64,000 nt of DNA, from the NCBI GenBank assembly GCA_037952775.1, contig JBANAY010000001.1, forward strand, positions 1,798,001 through 1,862,000. The letters are read 5' to 3'. This stretch comes from Clonostachys chloroleuca. Its lineage: Eukaryota; Ascomycota; Sordariomycetes; Hypocreales; Bionectriaceae. A program made the translations under genes and the position numbers. Of this stretch, positions 37,079 to 50,100 are shown piece after piece; within the stretch, counting starts at the first letter, position 1; each line of letters opens with the position of its first letter. The notes beneath the pieces are model-generated. The model was not told the origin of the DNA, searched no databases, and saw nothing but the letters and a program-made list of their open reading frames with translations.

Positions 37079-38622
37079 ATGGAGGCGGTACAGGCTCCTC
37101 AGCCAGCTCCAGAGCTGAGTGCTCTCGTCGCGCATAATGCCACCACCTCGAGACAGCTCTACGCAGGCGCGCAACCGGCGCCAGACTCGACCAACGCCAA
37201 CAAGCGACAAAAGCTCGAGACCGAGTTCGCAGACCCCGTTATGAACCGTCGTTTCCAATCCGAGTATGCGGCCGTCAAAACTCTACCCCCGTCCATCGCT
37301 GCCAAGCAGCCTGGTCCCAAATCCGGGAAGAAGAGCGCGAAACAGACTGGCGTTGTGGCCCGCCGCCCAGCTCAGAAGCTTCTCGAGGGAGCCCCAGGAA
37401 GCACGGCTTTGCCCTCGACGTCGTCGGAAACGAAGGCAGACACTGGTGCTGCTCGTGCAGACTCGACAGAGGTCACGAGCCTGATTACCACAAGAGGAGG
37501 CATCTCACTCCAACAAACCAAGCCCGAATGGCACCCCCCGTGGAAGCTCATGCGCGTCATCTCTGGCCATCTCGGCTGGGTTCGAGCTCTCGCTGTCGAG
37601 CCTGGAAACAAATGGTTCGCGAGCGGTGCCGGCGACCGTACAATCAAGATTTGGGATTTGGCAACGGGCTCGCTGAAACTAACCCTGACAGGCCATATCA
37701 GCACGGTCCGTGGTCTCGCAGTCTCGCCTCGACACCCTTACCTTTTCTCCTGCGGTGAGGACAAGATGGTGAAATGTTGGGATCTCGAAACGAACAAGGT
37801 TATCAGGCACTACCACGGCCACTTGAGTGGTGTCTATACCCTCGCTCTTCACCCAACACTTGACGTGCTTGTGACAGGTGGTCGTGATGGTGTCGCACGA
37901 GTATGGGATATGAGGACAAGAAGCAATATCCATGTCCTATCAGGCCATACCCAGACTGTCGCTGATTTGGTATGTCAAGAAGCGGACCCTCAGGTCATTA
38001 CAGGCTCGCTCGATTCCACTGTGCGGATGTGGGATCTCGCTGCTGGCAAGACCATGGGCGTTCTCACGCATCATAAGAAGGGCGTTCGTGCCCTGGCTAC
38101 CCACCCAACTGAGTTCACATTTGCCAGTGGCAGTACTGGCAGTATCAAGCAATGGAAGTGCCCGGAGGGTGCCTTCATGCAGAATTTCGAGGGCCACAAT
38201 GCCATCATCAACTCGCTAAGTGTCAACCAGAACGATGTTCTTTTCTCTGGAGGTATGTTCCTCTCCTACCGCCACTTTTCTATTTTTAACTTGCTAACCA
38301 ACGTTCTCAAGGCGACAATGGTTCTATGAGCTTCTGGGACTGGAAGACGGGCCACCGATTCCAATCTCTAGATACCACTGCCCAGCCTGGCTCCCTTGAT
38401 GCCGAGGCAGGTATCATGAGCTCTATGTTCGATCGTTCTGGCCTGCGCTTAATCTGTGGCGAGGCTGATAAGACCAGTAAGTCGAATCTATTTGTCCTTT
38501 CCTCAGATAAATCGGATTCATCTAACAACTTGGTAGTCAAAATCTGGAAGCAGGATGAGAATGCCTCCCCAGCGACCCATCCTATTCAATGGAACCCAAC
38601 TTTAAGAAGTCGTAAATTCTAG
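37079..38622 (+). CDS. prp46: Pre-mRNA-splicing factor PRP46 (PLRG1), WD40
   Basis: Prp46/PLRG1 is a WD40 member of the Prp19/NTC complex, required for catalytic activation of the spliceosome. Exons 37079-38252, 38312-38476 and 38537-38622 join to 1,425 nt, 474 residues, in frame throughout. The N-terminal ~150 residues are Lys/Ala/Pro-rich. The family landmark [20 protein letters not shown] introduces seven WD repeats, with WD dipeptides in [39 protein letters not shown] and the last ones FWDWKTG and IKIWKQDE. The C-terminus [13 protein letters not shown] is normal for fungal orthologues. It is convergent with ORC1, about 100 bp apart. Confidence 0.96.
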
Positions 38623-38723
38623 TCTATTTTCTGGTCTAATGGGATATTAATTACGTCCGAGGCATTGTACACAGCACGGGGTGGCGTTCTGCAGCAGGTT
38701 ATTATATGGGTTTCGATACATGT

Positions 38724-41053
38724 TTATACACCAATTCCAAACAGCCTTAGCTCGGCATCGTCGCGCAAGGCCATTTTCACCTCATCATCAGCTATCGCGA
38801 GCCTCAGTCGGCTGGATCGTTCCGCACGTTGTGCCTCGAGATTAATGAGCCCGGCAGCCACAAGCTCAAGGGCTGCAGTATGTATGTGGGCCGGACGGCC
38901 CAAATTCTGACTGCCAACGTGGGATCCCTTGGTACTGGCGGGTAGAATCTGAGCCAGTCCGGCATTTGAGGTCGGCGCCCGCAGATTGGCCCGGTGAAGC
39001 TCATCAAGCGTTTCTCCGAAAGTCGTTTCTGCCAGGCCGGTCCGTCGGATCCGGAGTAGTATCGCCGCCATCAAGAGCTTCGACACGAGCGGAAGGCTTT
39101 TAAGGTGCTGTTGGATAGGGTTGGTGGTGGCTTCGTTAATAGCCTTCTTGATGGTGCCGATGGTAACGCGGCCGCGTTTGGATTGAGCTGCATCGTTTCG
39201 CCCGGTTTTGCTAGGGGTGTTTGGGTCGCCTTGAAAGTCACCCTCTGCGAGCTCGACGGCTCGGCGACAGATATCCAGCGCTCTTCGAGCATCTCCACTG
39301 ACAGCGGCGACTTTACGGCTGGCGAACTGAACTGCATCTGGATCCACGATGTTTCCTGGAACTCCCTCGAGGCGTGATTGTATAATTTTCATAAGCTGCT
39401 CATGGTTATATCCAGGGAATGTAATTCGAGTTAAACCTAAGAGTAGTGTAAGTTGCTAGTCTTGGGAAAGGGTGGCATTAGAAGGTGTTTGGCACGAAGG
39501 TACTTACCCAGTCGACTGCTGATCTTGTTGCTGAGAGTTCGTTCTGGGAGATCCATAGTGTTGGCAACCGCCAGGACGATCAGGCGGCTATGACGGAGTG
39601 TCGGCCAGTTAAAGAAGTTGTACATGACGGCCTGGTTCTTGGTGACTAGCTGATCAAGCTCATCCATAAGAACGACACATGGGGTCCGTCTAGGGCTTGG
39701 ATTTCGGAATTCTCGCTCGAGCAAGTCCAGAGCTTGGGCTGGGCTGGCTCTTTGGCCTTTGAGGGCCTCCCAGAGTAGTGTGTAAGAGTGATGGGGGTCG
39801 GTGATTTTCATGCCATTAATTTCAACAAATATGAAGTCATCCAGCTCATCTGAGCCAACGGCTTCTTCAAGACGCCCGATAACTTCTCGTACTGTAGCAG
39901 TCTTGCCTGTACCAGGCGTGCCGGATATGTAGATACAATTACCTGCTCCATCTGTGATTGCAGCCTCCAGGTGTGAGTAGACCAACGAGAACTCGCCCTC
40001 TCGGCAAGGCAGACTTGAAGGGATCGACGAAACATGCAAACGGGAGCGAGCGATCTGAAAAGGGGAGGAACCTGCAACGGTTGGATCGATCTTCCGGGTG
40101 CTGAGAGGAGTGAATTCCAACTTTTTGCCCGTTCCCCTGGCGCGAGATCCAGGAGTAGCGCTCGTTCGTCTTGATTGTGGTGTTGCCGCCCCTGTTCCTC
40201 TGCCTGTCTTTGTTGGGGTTTGCGGGGGATAATAAGCATTGTCGGCTGGCGAGATGCTCCTCGCTCGGCGCCGTTGTCGCGTAACCTTGGTTCCATTCTT
40301 GACAAAGTCGATCAAAGCGAAGACGCTATCGCCCGCAGGAACCAACTCCTCCCATATGAATTCATCGGTATATAACGCTGCTCGGGTGTTGCAGCCTCGG
40401 CGACAAACGAAGACCTTTCCATAGTCGGGGGACTGGTGTGGGACCTTGCCGGAAGGATATTTATTGTGAAATGCGTCAAGCGACATTATCTTGGCCTTTC
40501 CGTTGATTGAAGCCAAAGGATTGACGTCCCAGGATGGAGTGATGTAAAGCTCGTTCTATTGTTTCGTGTTAATCATGACAGTCCGGACTCGCAGCAAACA
40601 CTTGCAACTTACGGAGCAGAAGTCGGTGCGCTTCTTATTCTTGTTCCGGATCTCTCTCTCCGTAGAAAACCACATGAAATTCGCAGCTTCGTTGCCCTCG
40701 CCGTCATCGTTGATAAATTCACAGATGAGGCCCACCCAGGCCTCATTCGATCCCTCTGCCTTGAGCAGGACACAATCCCCTACGCGGCACTCAAACTTGC
40801 CCATCCGAGCGCCAATGATTTTGCTGCTGCCATCAGTAACCCTCCTCCGTTTGCGATTGCCGGTCTCGGTCTCGCTGTCGTTCTCTTGGCTGTCCTGCTC
40901 CACGGCAACAGGGTGCGCTTCATAGATCCATTCCCAGGGCAAATCATCTTCGCCTAGTTCGTCGTCCGAATCCTCGCGAGCAACTCCGCTAGGTGCCCTT
41001 CGTTTGCGAGTCCATGACTGTAATTGGGGAGACTGGTGCGCTGGTGAAGGCAT
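38724..41053 (-). CDS. orc1: Origin recognition complex subunit 1 (ORC1)
   Basis: ORC1 is the AAA+ subunit that binds and hydrolyses ATP when origins are licensed. Exons 41053-40613, 40555-39508 and 39436-38724 join to 2,202 nt, 733 residues, in frame. The N-terminal half is a BAH domain (FECRVGDCVLLKAEG, AWVGLICEFI, FMWFSTEREI). A basic linker precedes the AAA+ domain, which has Walker A GTPGTGKT near residue 359 and Walker B VVLMDELDQL near 441. The sensor-1 Asn lies in VLAVANTMDLPE. Downstream are KISSRLG, the conserved GLTRITFPGY across intron 2, sensor-2 GDARRALDICRRA and a winged-helix C-terminus. The BAH-AAA+-WH order and the length fit fungal Orc1; Cdc6 would lack the BAH domain. Confidence 0.96.
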
Positions 41054-41764
41054 GGCTGGATGGGGAATTCAGGTTGATCAAGATGGGAAGCACGGCACCA
41101 TTCAGATGGAAATTCCCATGGGTATAATGGGTTGCTGGGCGCCCTGCAAATAAGCTAGAAACCACTTTACGCGTCTGGAAGACGCGCCGTGAGCGTTACA
41201 CTTCCGTCATCTACCGCTTAAATGAATATCACCCTTTTTATGCATATACCTCTTGTACTACCACACTTCACATGAAACGGCATTGACACTGTCTGCCACC
41301 AAATCACCTAATTGTTTCTAACTATTATCGAGACAATCGAAAAATCTGAGAGACTCAAAGGACAAGATGCAGATATCTTGAATGAAAACAACTGAGTGGT
41401 TCGGGCAAATGAATGTTTAGGCAGGTACCCTTTGTTCGCTCCTGCCTGAGCGTAATTGAACTGCGAGTCGCTCACTTCCACCTCAGAATGCGGACTGATC
41501 GTTGTACCACACGGGCAGGTACCTACCCGCTAGGGTGCCTGCCTCCAGAATACTTGTATACCAATATGCTGCCTGCCTTGATTGCCAGTGCTATTTTCTC
41601 CTCGTCCATGACTTCTGCCCAAACTTTCGCGCAATCCACATTCTTCATCTCCCATCCTATCTTTCCTTATTTGGTCAGGCATCTCCCCTCAAGACACTTA
41701 ACCCCCTGCAAGACCACTAGATCAAACTGAATTCTCTTGTACTGCTCCTTGAAACGTATAAGTC
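41054..41764. other. Divergent upstream region of ORC1 and the unknown gene at 41765
   Basis: 711 bases. ORC1-proximal sequence includes ACGCGTC (about 41170) and ACGCGCC (41191), close to the MCB/MBF core ACGCGT that drives G1/S genes in fungi. This is suggestive for a replication gene but unproven. The open frame 41413-41730 (+) has no family features. Confidence 0.5.
41167..41198. promoter_or_regulatory. Possible MCB-like elements upstream of ORC1
   Basis: TTACGCGTCTGG at about 41167-41178 contains a full ACGCGT, and GACGCGCC follows at about 41190. MBF-type factors bind ACGCGT before G1/S genes such as replication factors. They lie ~115-145 bp upstream of the ORC1 ATG. Identification is by motif only. 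Confidence 0.4.
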
Positions 41765-43430
41765 ATGTTACGGCGAAATATCCGCCGTGAACCAGGCGGC
41801 GGCGGAACGCGCGGTCAATGGAAAGAAGTGCAGATCAAAGTATACGGAACTACCAAAAGAAGGTCGGACCTGAAGAGACGAGAAAAGGAAAAGACTGAAG
41901 AAGCCACATACCTTGGCCCAGCCCCAGAAGGTTTGTTTGAGGTCAGTATCTGTTCTGGACCAGAAGTGAGGTGCAGCTTGGGGCTGACTGGAAGCAGTGC
42001 CGATTGGTAATTCCGAACGCAGACCAATTTCCAAATGGTCTTGAAAATCTTTCTGGATTGGATACTTTGAGGCAGAGTCAGCGAGTCTGGATTAATGTAG
42101 TCGAGCCGGACGTTTTGTCGGTTCGCAGCAAGACTATGGCCAATTTGCGAGAGGCTATGGGTGCAATCAACTGGGCTTTACATGACATGAGGCTCTCGGT
42201 TGAAAACCCAGCGGCTCAATTCATAGTCCAAATGCCCAAATATGCCCACGCAGAGGGTCTAGTCTTTGTTGATCTGGGTGCCCGCCCAGTCATTAGAGAG
42301 ACCGACGCACCCAATGAAGCCAGGGAAGCCAACGTCATCGTGAACGACCTCGGTGGGAAAATCGCACCTGGCTTATCAGGCTCGATGGAAACCCTCAGGG
42401 GTTTGGACAAAGACCTCTCGATGCGTGCTCACCTTGGACGGATCAACATTCGCCAGAAGAAGACGGGGGCGGGCAGAGAATTCTCTCTCAAGCAATTCGA
42501 GCAACTAATGAAGACTTACTCCATCCGCGGAGGAGCTAGCCTGAACTCCGAGTAGGCTCATTGGATCCCAATATTGGAGCATTTTTGAACTGACCTTGTG
42601 TTTCTCAACTTCAGATTGGCTGATGTGCAATTTGTTGACAATGTCATTGACTGGTTCAGCAACCCAGCCCATGGGCTTGTGGAGGAGGCGGGCGAGTTGG
42701 AATGCAAATGCACACTCGCAATAGTGAGCCCAGAGTGCGAGTTGGGTGGAACAGTTCAAGATGTAACTGGACCATGCCCTCAAGTTTGGCTAGAAAATCC
42801 ATTTTCTTTCGAGCATCATCCCAGACTTGACTGCACAGTGGCCTCCCCGGATAGGTAAGTGTCACTGTTCGATTAACTTTGGTGTGCGCATGTTGACAAG
42901 TGGTTCCCATTCAAAGACAATTCGACTGGAACTTTGAAGTTCATGCCGGCAGCATTATGGATACTGCTCCTAACGGAATGCGAACAATGATACAAAACCT
43001 GCCAATGTCAGGAGCAAAGACCCCGGATGTCAGCCGTCATCTCATATTCCCCACGCTCAAGAAATTACGACCCAACCATATCGACAAGAGTGTTAACGAG
43101 ACCAAGCTGAAGAGTTCAGTGCTTCTACCGATGATAGGAACGCCGTATGTGATTAAGATCAGCATAACGAAATCCTGGAAAGGCCCCGAAGTGACCGCTG
43201 CACCAACCACCACATGGGGCATTGAGTTCTATGGCATGCACTGGAACGAAATTATCAATACGGCGAGCCGAGATGGCCGAAAGAAGGACTGGGGCAAGGA
43301 TATGGACAAGATCTGGGCAGGGTCTGACCCAAGTCTGGACTCCAGACTTGGGGATTTCCTCCACTGTATCTTGCGTATCCAGGCGGCCTTGGATGATTTG
43401 GTAGCCAGCCGGGCACAGCAATCTGAGTAG
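41765..43430 (+). CDS. Conserved ascomycete protein of unknown function
   Basis: Exons 41765-41941, 41998-42551, 42615-42854 and 42917-43430 join to 1,485 nt, 494 residues, with every phase consistent. I place intron 1 at GTCAGT..CTGACTGGAAGCAG because it gives GLFECRLVIPNADQFP. The N-terminus is basic (MLRRNIRREPGGGGTRGQWK). The central block (VWINVVEPDVLSVRSKTMAN, LREAMGAINWALHDMR, AQFIVQMP) alternates strands and helices and could be a KH-like RNA-binding module, but I cannot name the family. The C-terminal part is FDWNFEVHAGSIMDTAPNGM, then a mixed alpha/beta domain (WGIEFYGMHWNEII). No membrane or secretion signal. It is divergent from ORC1 and convergent with prefoldin 5. The gene is real by intron phase; its role is unknown. 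Confidence 0.75.
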
Positions 43431-43495
43431 TGCAACATGTTTGATGGTTTTTTTTTCTTCACCGGGCAGGGTAAAAGTCAAAGGGGAAATTATTT

Positions 43496-44215
43496 TCATG
43501 ACTGCGAGTCTGCAGTGTTCTGAGCAGCCATTATCTTTTGTCTCAGGACTAAGCCAGATAGTTAGCGAATTTCATTGCAATAACAGCGGGGTTCCATAAT
43601 CTCCGTACCCTCCTCAATTGTGCGAGCATTTTGTTGTTTCCGCTGAATAATCATCTCCAAATCCTTGAGATTGGTTTGAAGCTCTGTTACTTTGCCATCG
43701 TAGAATTTCTTCGCTGAGCTCAGTTTCTAGAGAAAAGGTCAATATTTCTTCCACTGAAAGACACAAGAAGTTGTATAAAAACCTTTTCCACTAAGAAACC
43801 CGTACCCACGTCCACCAAAACACTATCCGATTTGGCCAGTTCGCCGCTCACGTAGAGAGAGTTTGTTAAAGGAACAAGAACTGGGGTGGGACCTGGAAGT
43901 TGCCGCCATTTATTAGCTCATTGATCCGTATTATATATTCAAATGATATCGGGGCAGGCAGAGGAGATGTACCCGCAGGCGCAGCTGAGCGGCTCTCGAC
44001 ACATCGCAGACAGTCTTTGAACTTGTTTTGGGCGCCGTGAAGCTGGGCAAACGAGGATGTGAGGTGTTCGAGCTCTTCGTCGAGTTGTTTCTTGACCTGT
44101 GCGAGCTGTTCGGGAGCTAGGGTGTCGAGATTAACTGGGAGGAGAGGTCAGCTGGCGAGCTGGAGAGAAGGTTGGTGGGATGGGGGTTCAAACTTGTTTC
44201 CTGGCGGCCTGCCAT
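43496..44215 (-). CDS. gim5: Prefoldin subunit 5 (GIM5)
   Basis: Prefoldin 5 is an alpha-type subunit of the hexameric chaperone that passes unfolded actin and tubulin to CCT. Five short exons (44215-44194, 44134-43973, 43892-43783, 43726-43609, 43548-43496) join to 465 nt, 154 residues, the same length as human PFDN5. Because each exon is short, no single long open frame reveals the gene. Visible are the N-terminal helix INLDTLAPEQLAQVKKQLDE, the hairpin segment PVLVPLTNSLYVSGELAKSD and VLVDVGTGFLVEK, and the C-terminal helix KKFYDGKVTELQTNLKDLEM through EEVLRQKIMAAQ. The 22-nt first exon carries seven codons. It is convergent with the unknown gene at 41765 (65 bp between stops). Confidence 0.93.
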
Positions 44216-44621
44216 GTTTGCTGGTCTTGGGTGTGTCCAAGGAGTGTGGTGGGATTATGGCCGCGTCGTAGAAGCAATGGGAAGCTCTCTATCGCTAATA
44301 GGTCCCCGAAGTTGGTGGGCGATCAATTATTTTGGCCGTCTGCAGATCTGGATATGATGGTGTTTTGGACTGAACTCAGTGGACTGGGGGTGGGGGTTCT
44401 ATTGCCCCACCTTCATCTTCTCTTCACACCCACTGTCTTCTTCAACAGACTTCTATAATCAGGGTATTTTTGAGAGAGCTGTTTTTTTTTTTTTAGCAGG
44501 TATGGTCGAAATTCTTATGACGATACAGACACTATTTTCTTTGGGATATGGTCTTTCTAAAATACAAAAGTTGTCATGTATACAAATCTGATGGTGGGTA
44601 CAAGGTTATCAGAAGAGCCTC
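44216..44621. other. Upstream of prefoldin 5 / downstream of ProRS
   Basis: 406 bases between two tandem minus-strand genes, with a T13 run at 44482-44494. No coding sequence is supported. Confidence 0.5.
44482..44494. repeat. T13 homopolymer
   Basis: Thirteen T in the spacer downstream of the ProRS gene. Confidence 0.85.
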
Positions 44622-46740
44622 TTAGAGCTTGTTCAATATGCTCTCCAGGTAGCCAGGAACCTCCTCGATCGCAACCTGCTCCTTGATTGAAAGTCTCCTG
44701 CACTGGACTTCTACGGCCTGGCGCTCTGTCCAACCCCTGCCCAGGACAATAGAAACAGGATAGCCGATGGTGTCCGCGTCCTGCATCTTCCATCCAAATC
44801 TCTGCTTTCGATCATCCAAAATCACGTCAAATCCTGAGTGAGAGTCGCTGCTCTTAGCCAGAAGGTCGTAGAAGTCTAAAGTCTCTTGAGACACTTTGGA
44901 TGTTGGGATAACGACAACTTCATATGGCGCAATCGAGCGTGGCCAGTTGAGACCCTTTTCATTAGCCAGATGTTCTGCCACTGATGCGAAGACGCGCGAG
45001 ATCCCCAGACCATAGCAACCCATCTCCACTGGAATGGGGTTCTTGGGAGACGTGGGAAGCGCGACACGTGCATCCAGTGGCTCCGAGTATCGCGTTCCAA
45101 GATAAAATGTATGACCCAGTTCCAGCGCGCGTAGGTCCTTGAGAGTTCCCGTCTCGCACCGTGGGCAGCCGTCACCATCCTGGACTCGTAATAGATCTAG
45201 CTCGCTTCCATCCGGGTCCGTGGTAACTGTGGATTCCTCTATAGCCAGAGTACCCAGCGCTTCCGGTACCTTGGGTAATGCCAAACTCTCGAACGATTGC
45301 GCCACCTTCGAATCTACCAAGTTTATGAGACGAGGGGAGGAGCCACTTTCTCCAGCAGTTCGGAGAGCATCTGCCCAGAGAGGCTCAAGGTCGCCTGAGA
45401 TACCCGTATCCAAGTCTGGCACAAGGGACTTGAGAGCATGAAGATTGACCTCTCGATCCGAAGCACCATCCTTGGCCTTCAGGAACCATGCGTTAACAAG
45501 AACCTTGCGATCCTTGGTAATGCCTCTCCAGACTCCAACTTGGGAGGGCTTACTGACATCCACTTTCGACTGTGTAGATGGTCTGCAAGAAACCACCTCA
45601 TCATTGGCAGCATACTCGCAACTGTCGCAGCTGAATACTGTGTCCTCTCCGATAGGATGTGCCAGGTGATACTCATGACTGGAGTCACCACCCATGTCCC
45701 CAGAACTAGCTTCTGCTACAAGGATGGGCAATTTGAGCTTTTCAAAGAACGCTTTATAAGCTCCAGCAACTTGGCGATATGTCTCAATGGCAGCCTCGGC
45801 GGAGATGTCAAAGGTATACAAGTCTTTCATGAGAAACTCGCGAGACCGCAGCAATCCATGGCGTGGGCGTTTCTCATCTCTATATTTTCGGGCTTCAATG
45901 GTTCTCAATTAGCCAATGAGTGAAAGGAAATTGGGTAGAAACATTATGAAAGAAAAGAAGACTGGAAGAGAAAACATACAGATCTGGTACAACTTGATGG
46001 GGAGATCCCTATAAGATTTCAAGGTGTTGGCGACGAGAGTTGTAATTTCCTCCTCGTGAGTTGGACCAAGCATCAAAGGAGTCTGCTTTCGGTCCTCGAA
46101 TCGGAAAAGCTATGAATCTCATTTGATCAGTACAAGTAGAGCCATTGTAAGTAGTCAGCTAAGTTGCAGGGTTCCTACCTCTGGCGCAACTTGCTCAAAT
46201 CGACCGCTCTTCCTCCATAGGTCCTCTGATGTGATAGATGAAAGAGAGACTTTTGAAGCTCCTAGATTTTGCAGATAAGTTAGCATATAATTTTCTGGAG
46301 TTCAATGGGGGAAAACTCACCAATTGACTGCATCTCCTCGTCGAGCAATCGCTCAATCTTCTCTTGAACCCGTAGGCCAAGAGGTAACATATGAAAAATT
46401 CCCGATTGAGCCTATGATTGAGTAATGATGGTTTAGCACAGAACATAGCGCCCAGTCGAGATAGTATAACATACTTGCCGTAAAAACCCTGCTCGGACCA
46501 ACTTCCCGTGGCCAGCTATAAAAAGGATTTTAGACTGTGATAGCAAGAGCCGTGGAGAGGAGCGTACACACATTCATCCTGAGTCTCAGAGATCAAACCG
46601 GTAGGTACCCATACTGATGAGAGAGTTGAGCGCCGTTTTTGGCATTGGACAGCAGTGCATGAAAGCTGTTTTACTTGAGCGAACTGTAGACCTGCCCACC
46701 GGACCGCCTGCCGGTGTCGCCCGACTCTGGAGATGTACAT
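44622..46740 (-). CDS. Mitochondrial prolyl-tRNA synthetase (bacterial type)
   Basis: Class II synthetase that charges mitochondrial tRNA-Pro; the yeast relative is AIM10. Six exons: 46740-46572, 46515-46475, 46411-46321, 46261-46179, 46109-45980 and 45892-44622, together 1,785 nt, 594 residues, in frame. The Arg-rich, acid-poor first ~50 residues read as a mitochondrial presequence. Class II motifs follow: [13 protein letters not shown] into [17 protein letters not shown] (motif 1), then [17 protein letters not shown], then [20 protein letters not shown] and MKDLYTFD (motif 2). After an insertion domain of ~180 residues come [20 protein letters not shown] (motif 3) and the anticodon-binding domain. 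The bacterial-type layout separates it from the cytosolic enzyme. The 41-nt exon 2 is easy to miss. Confidence 0.95.
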
Positions 46741-47136
46741 AATTTATATTTCCACCATATATTATTGAAAGATAATATATGAGATGGAAAGGCGAGCAAG
46801 CGGGAGTCCAATTCCAGACAGCGCGCTAAAGTCAATGACAGTGCTTCAGATTAGCTTCTCCCCGGACTCGCAGGGTATCACAGAGAGCTTCACATCACCG
46901 ATTGTCCTGCGGTAGACATACCGAAGGTTTAGCTGGGCAAGCCACAGTGGCGCAGGCCTGGCAATCTGCGCTAGCAGGGATGGCACATTATGGCAACTTC
47001 TTATCGTGTCTAGAGTGGGGCGATAACGGTTCAAAATCTAATATCCAAAAAAAAAGTTGCGGATGGTCGTTGGGTTGAATGCTTCCACTACCATTCAATT
47101 CCTGTGTAGCCTGAAAGAGTCTCTGTGCTGGACGAA
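46741..47136. promoter_or_regulatory. Divergent promoter ProRS / NOC1
   Basis: 396 bp between start codons, A/T-rich next to ProRS (46740-46790). The role is inferred from orientation. Confidence 0.5.
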
Positions 47137-50100
47137 ATGGGAAAGGCAGGCAAGAAAGGAAAGAGCCCAAAGCGCCCACAAGGCTCTCGAGAATTCGACG
47201 AAAATGCGCTGGAACATCTTACCTCCCAAATTGACCAAAATCTGAAAGGTGGTCGAGATCAGAAGCGCAAGAACCCCCAGCAAACGACTCTACGTCAAGA
47301 GACTCAAAGAGACAGCGCAGCTCTTCGGGTGCTCCCAAATCAGCTTCCAAGGACGACACTGAGTTGTTGTTGGCAGAAATCAAGGCTTTGGGTGGGGATG
47401 AAAAGGATCTGGACCTCATTAAGGATGTGAACTCTGATGATGAAGAGCTTGCCAATGAGCAGAAGCAGAGCGTCGACAAGAGCCTGAAGGATGAACTTTT
47501 AGCCTTTTCAAAGTCGCTCGGATTTGCCGACTACCAACCCAGTGAAGCCAGCGAAGAGGAGGCCGAAGCAGACCAAGATGATGGCGTGGACGCTGAGGAG
47601 GAGGATGAAGACAGCCTGGGCTCTGATGAGGAGGAGGTCAATGGCGAGGATGAGGATGATGACGAAGAGGAGCAGGAGGCGCCCCCTAAGAAAATTGGAA
47701 ATATGGTAGGTCATCCTTACTCTTTGGCAATGGCCTCACAGCTAACAGAACGAGCTAGACGTTTGATCCAAGAGCTGATTGGCACGCCACAAAACTTCCA
47801 AAGTTGCCCGGTGTGTCTTCCGACATTGTCGCTCCATTTATGGGCGCCATTGATTCACTCAAGATTCATGCCAAGTCCTTGCTAGAGCAAGATTCCGCCA
47901 AGTATAGGACCAGCTTCTTTGCTTCAGCTTCCCACAAGTTTCTTTCCACTATCATGACATCCGGTACACTCAATGATAAAGTATCTGCTCTTACATTGGC
48001 CATCCAAGAGTCTCCTGTTCACAATATCAGAGCGTTTGACGGTCTATTTGGTTTGGCTTCCAAGCGAAGTCGCGCCCAAGCGATCGGAGCGATTGGCGCT
48101 TTGGTAGATTTACTCGGCCCCGGAACCATTCTTCCTCCTGATCGACGTCTTCGTCAGTTCTCATCCCAGCCTGGACTCATTGGAACTTTGCAACGAGCAT
48201 CTGTGAAGTCATGGCAACCTGGACAACCTTATCCTGGCAAGATCAACGAGAGCCATCTCATTTACTGGGCATACGAAGACTGGTTGAAGGAAACCTACTT
48301 CAAGGTCATTCAATTGTTGGAGAACTGGTGCTCTGATGAGATTGAATATTCCCGAAGCAGGGCCCTGGATTTTGTTTATGGGCTTCTGAAGGAGAAGCCA
48401 GAGCAAGAAGCAAACCTGTTGAGACTTCTGGTCAACAAGCTTGGCGATCGCGAACGAAAGATCTCGTCCCGAGCATCTTATCTTCTTCTACAGCTGCAGA
48501 CATCTCACCCCGGGATGAAGCCAGTCATCATCCGAGCAATCGAGCAAGACGTACTTCTCCATCCGTCGCAAGACCACCGTTCAAAATACACGGCCATCAA
48601 CACACTAAATCAGACTATTCTCAGCAGCAAGGAGCCTATTGTTGCGGAAGGTCTCATGCGAGTATATTTCGAGCTTTTCGTTGCGCTTCTTAAAGCTGGC
48701 AGTCTGGGTATCGGCTCGCAGGAGGATTCGGAGAAGAATGCCAAGAAGCCCGGTGGTAAGCCTCAAGGCAAACCTGCTGGTCAGCGTGGCGACAAGAAGC
48801 CTTCAGCACAGGAGGTCGAAACCGCCGACAAATTGGTCTCTGCCATTCTCACTGGCGTGAACAGAGCCGCCCCCTTTGTCGGCGCCAATGATACTATGTA
48901 AGTCTCCAAGTTCAAGTCCTGGTTGAGCTGATCTAACAGAATGACTAGAATGGAGAAGCACCTCGATACCCTCTTCAGAATCGCCCACTCATCAAATTTC
49001 AACACTGGCATCCAGGCTCTGCTGTTGATCCAACATCTCTCCTCTGCGCGCAGTTTAGGAACTGATCGATTTTACCGTACTTTGTATGAATCGCTACTAG
49101 ACCCACGACTAGTCTCGTCCTCAAAGCAAGCCCTATATCTCAACCTCCTGCTCCGCGCTCTGAAGAACGATGTTGATGTGCGGCGTGTGAAAGCATTCGC
49201 GAAGCGGATGCTGCAAGTTGCAAGCCTGCATCAACCTCCATTCGTGTGCGGACTTCTTTACGTTATCGCACACCTCAAGGGGACGTTCCCCGACCTACCA
49301 ACCTTGATCCAGGAACCAGAGGAATCCATATTTGATGATGGATCGGCAGAGAATCGCCCCGTCTATGATGGCCGCAAACGAGACCCAGAGCACAGCAATG
49401 CGCAAAGAAGTTGCTTGTGGGAAATCGTATGTCACCAATATTCCTCAACACTAATAAAAGTTTCAGTTCTAACAATGATTTAGGTTCCGGTACAAGGCCA
49501 CTATCACCCATCTGTATCAGTTTACGCGGCAGCAATCATCGACCAAGATCACAAGATTCAAAAGCCTGACCTTGACAGTCATACGTTGATCAAGTTCTTG
49601 GACAAGTTCGTATACAGAAGTCCCAAGGCAACTGACACATCACGCGGTACCTCTCTCATGCAGCCTCTCAATGCCACGAAGGATGCTGGAGATATTTGGC
49701 TGGGCCGTGCCGCAGGTGCAGTTGGACCCTCTGTCAACTCTGCCGCCTTCTGGAACAAAAAGGCGGAGGATGTGGCAGCCGAGGATGTCTTCTTCCACGA
49801 ATATTTCCAGCATGTCACTAAGGATCCCAAGAGGCCTTCTAAGAAGGTTGCCAAGGAGGACGGCAGCGACGAGGAAGTCGAGGAGGACGAGATTTGGAAG
49901 GCGCTGGTTTCTGCTCAGCCAGACGTTGACGGTGGTGATGGTGGCTCAGATGTGGGCTTCGACGACTTGGACGAAGACGAGATGGCATCTTCTGACGATG
50001 ACGAGTCCCCTGATCTGGATCTTGAGGATGACGACCTCGATGAAGAAATGGGAGACCTAGATGATGAGGTGGACATTGAGGGCTCAGATGAAGATGGGCT

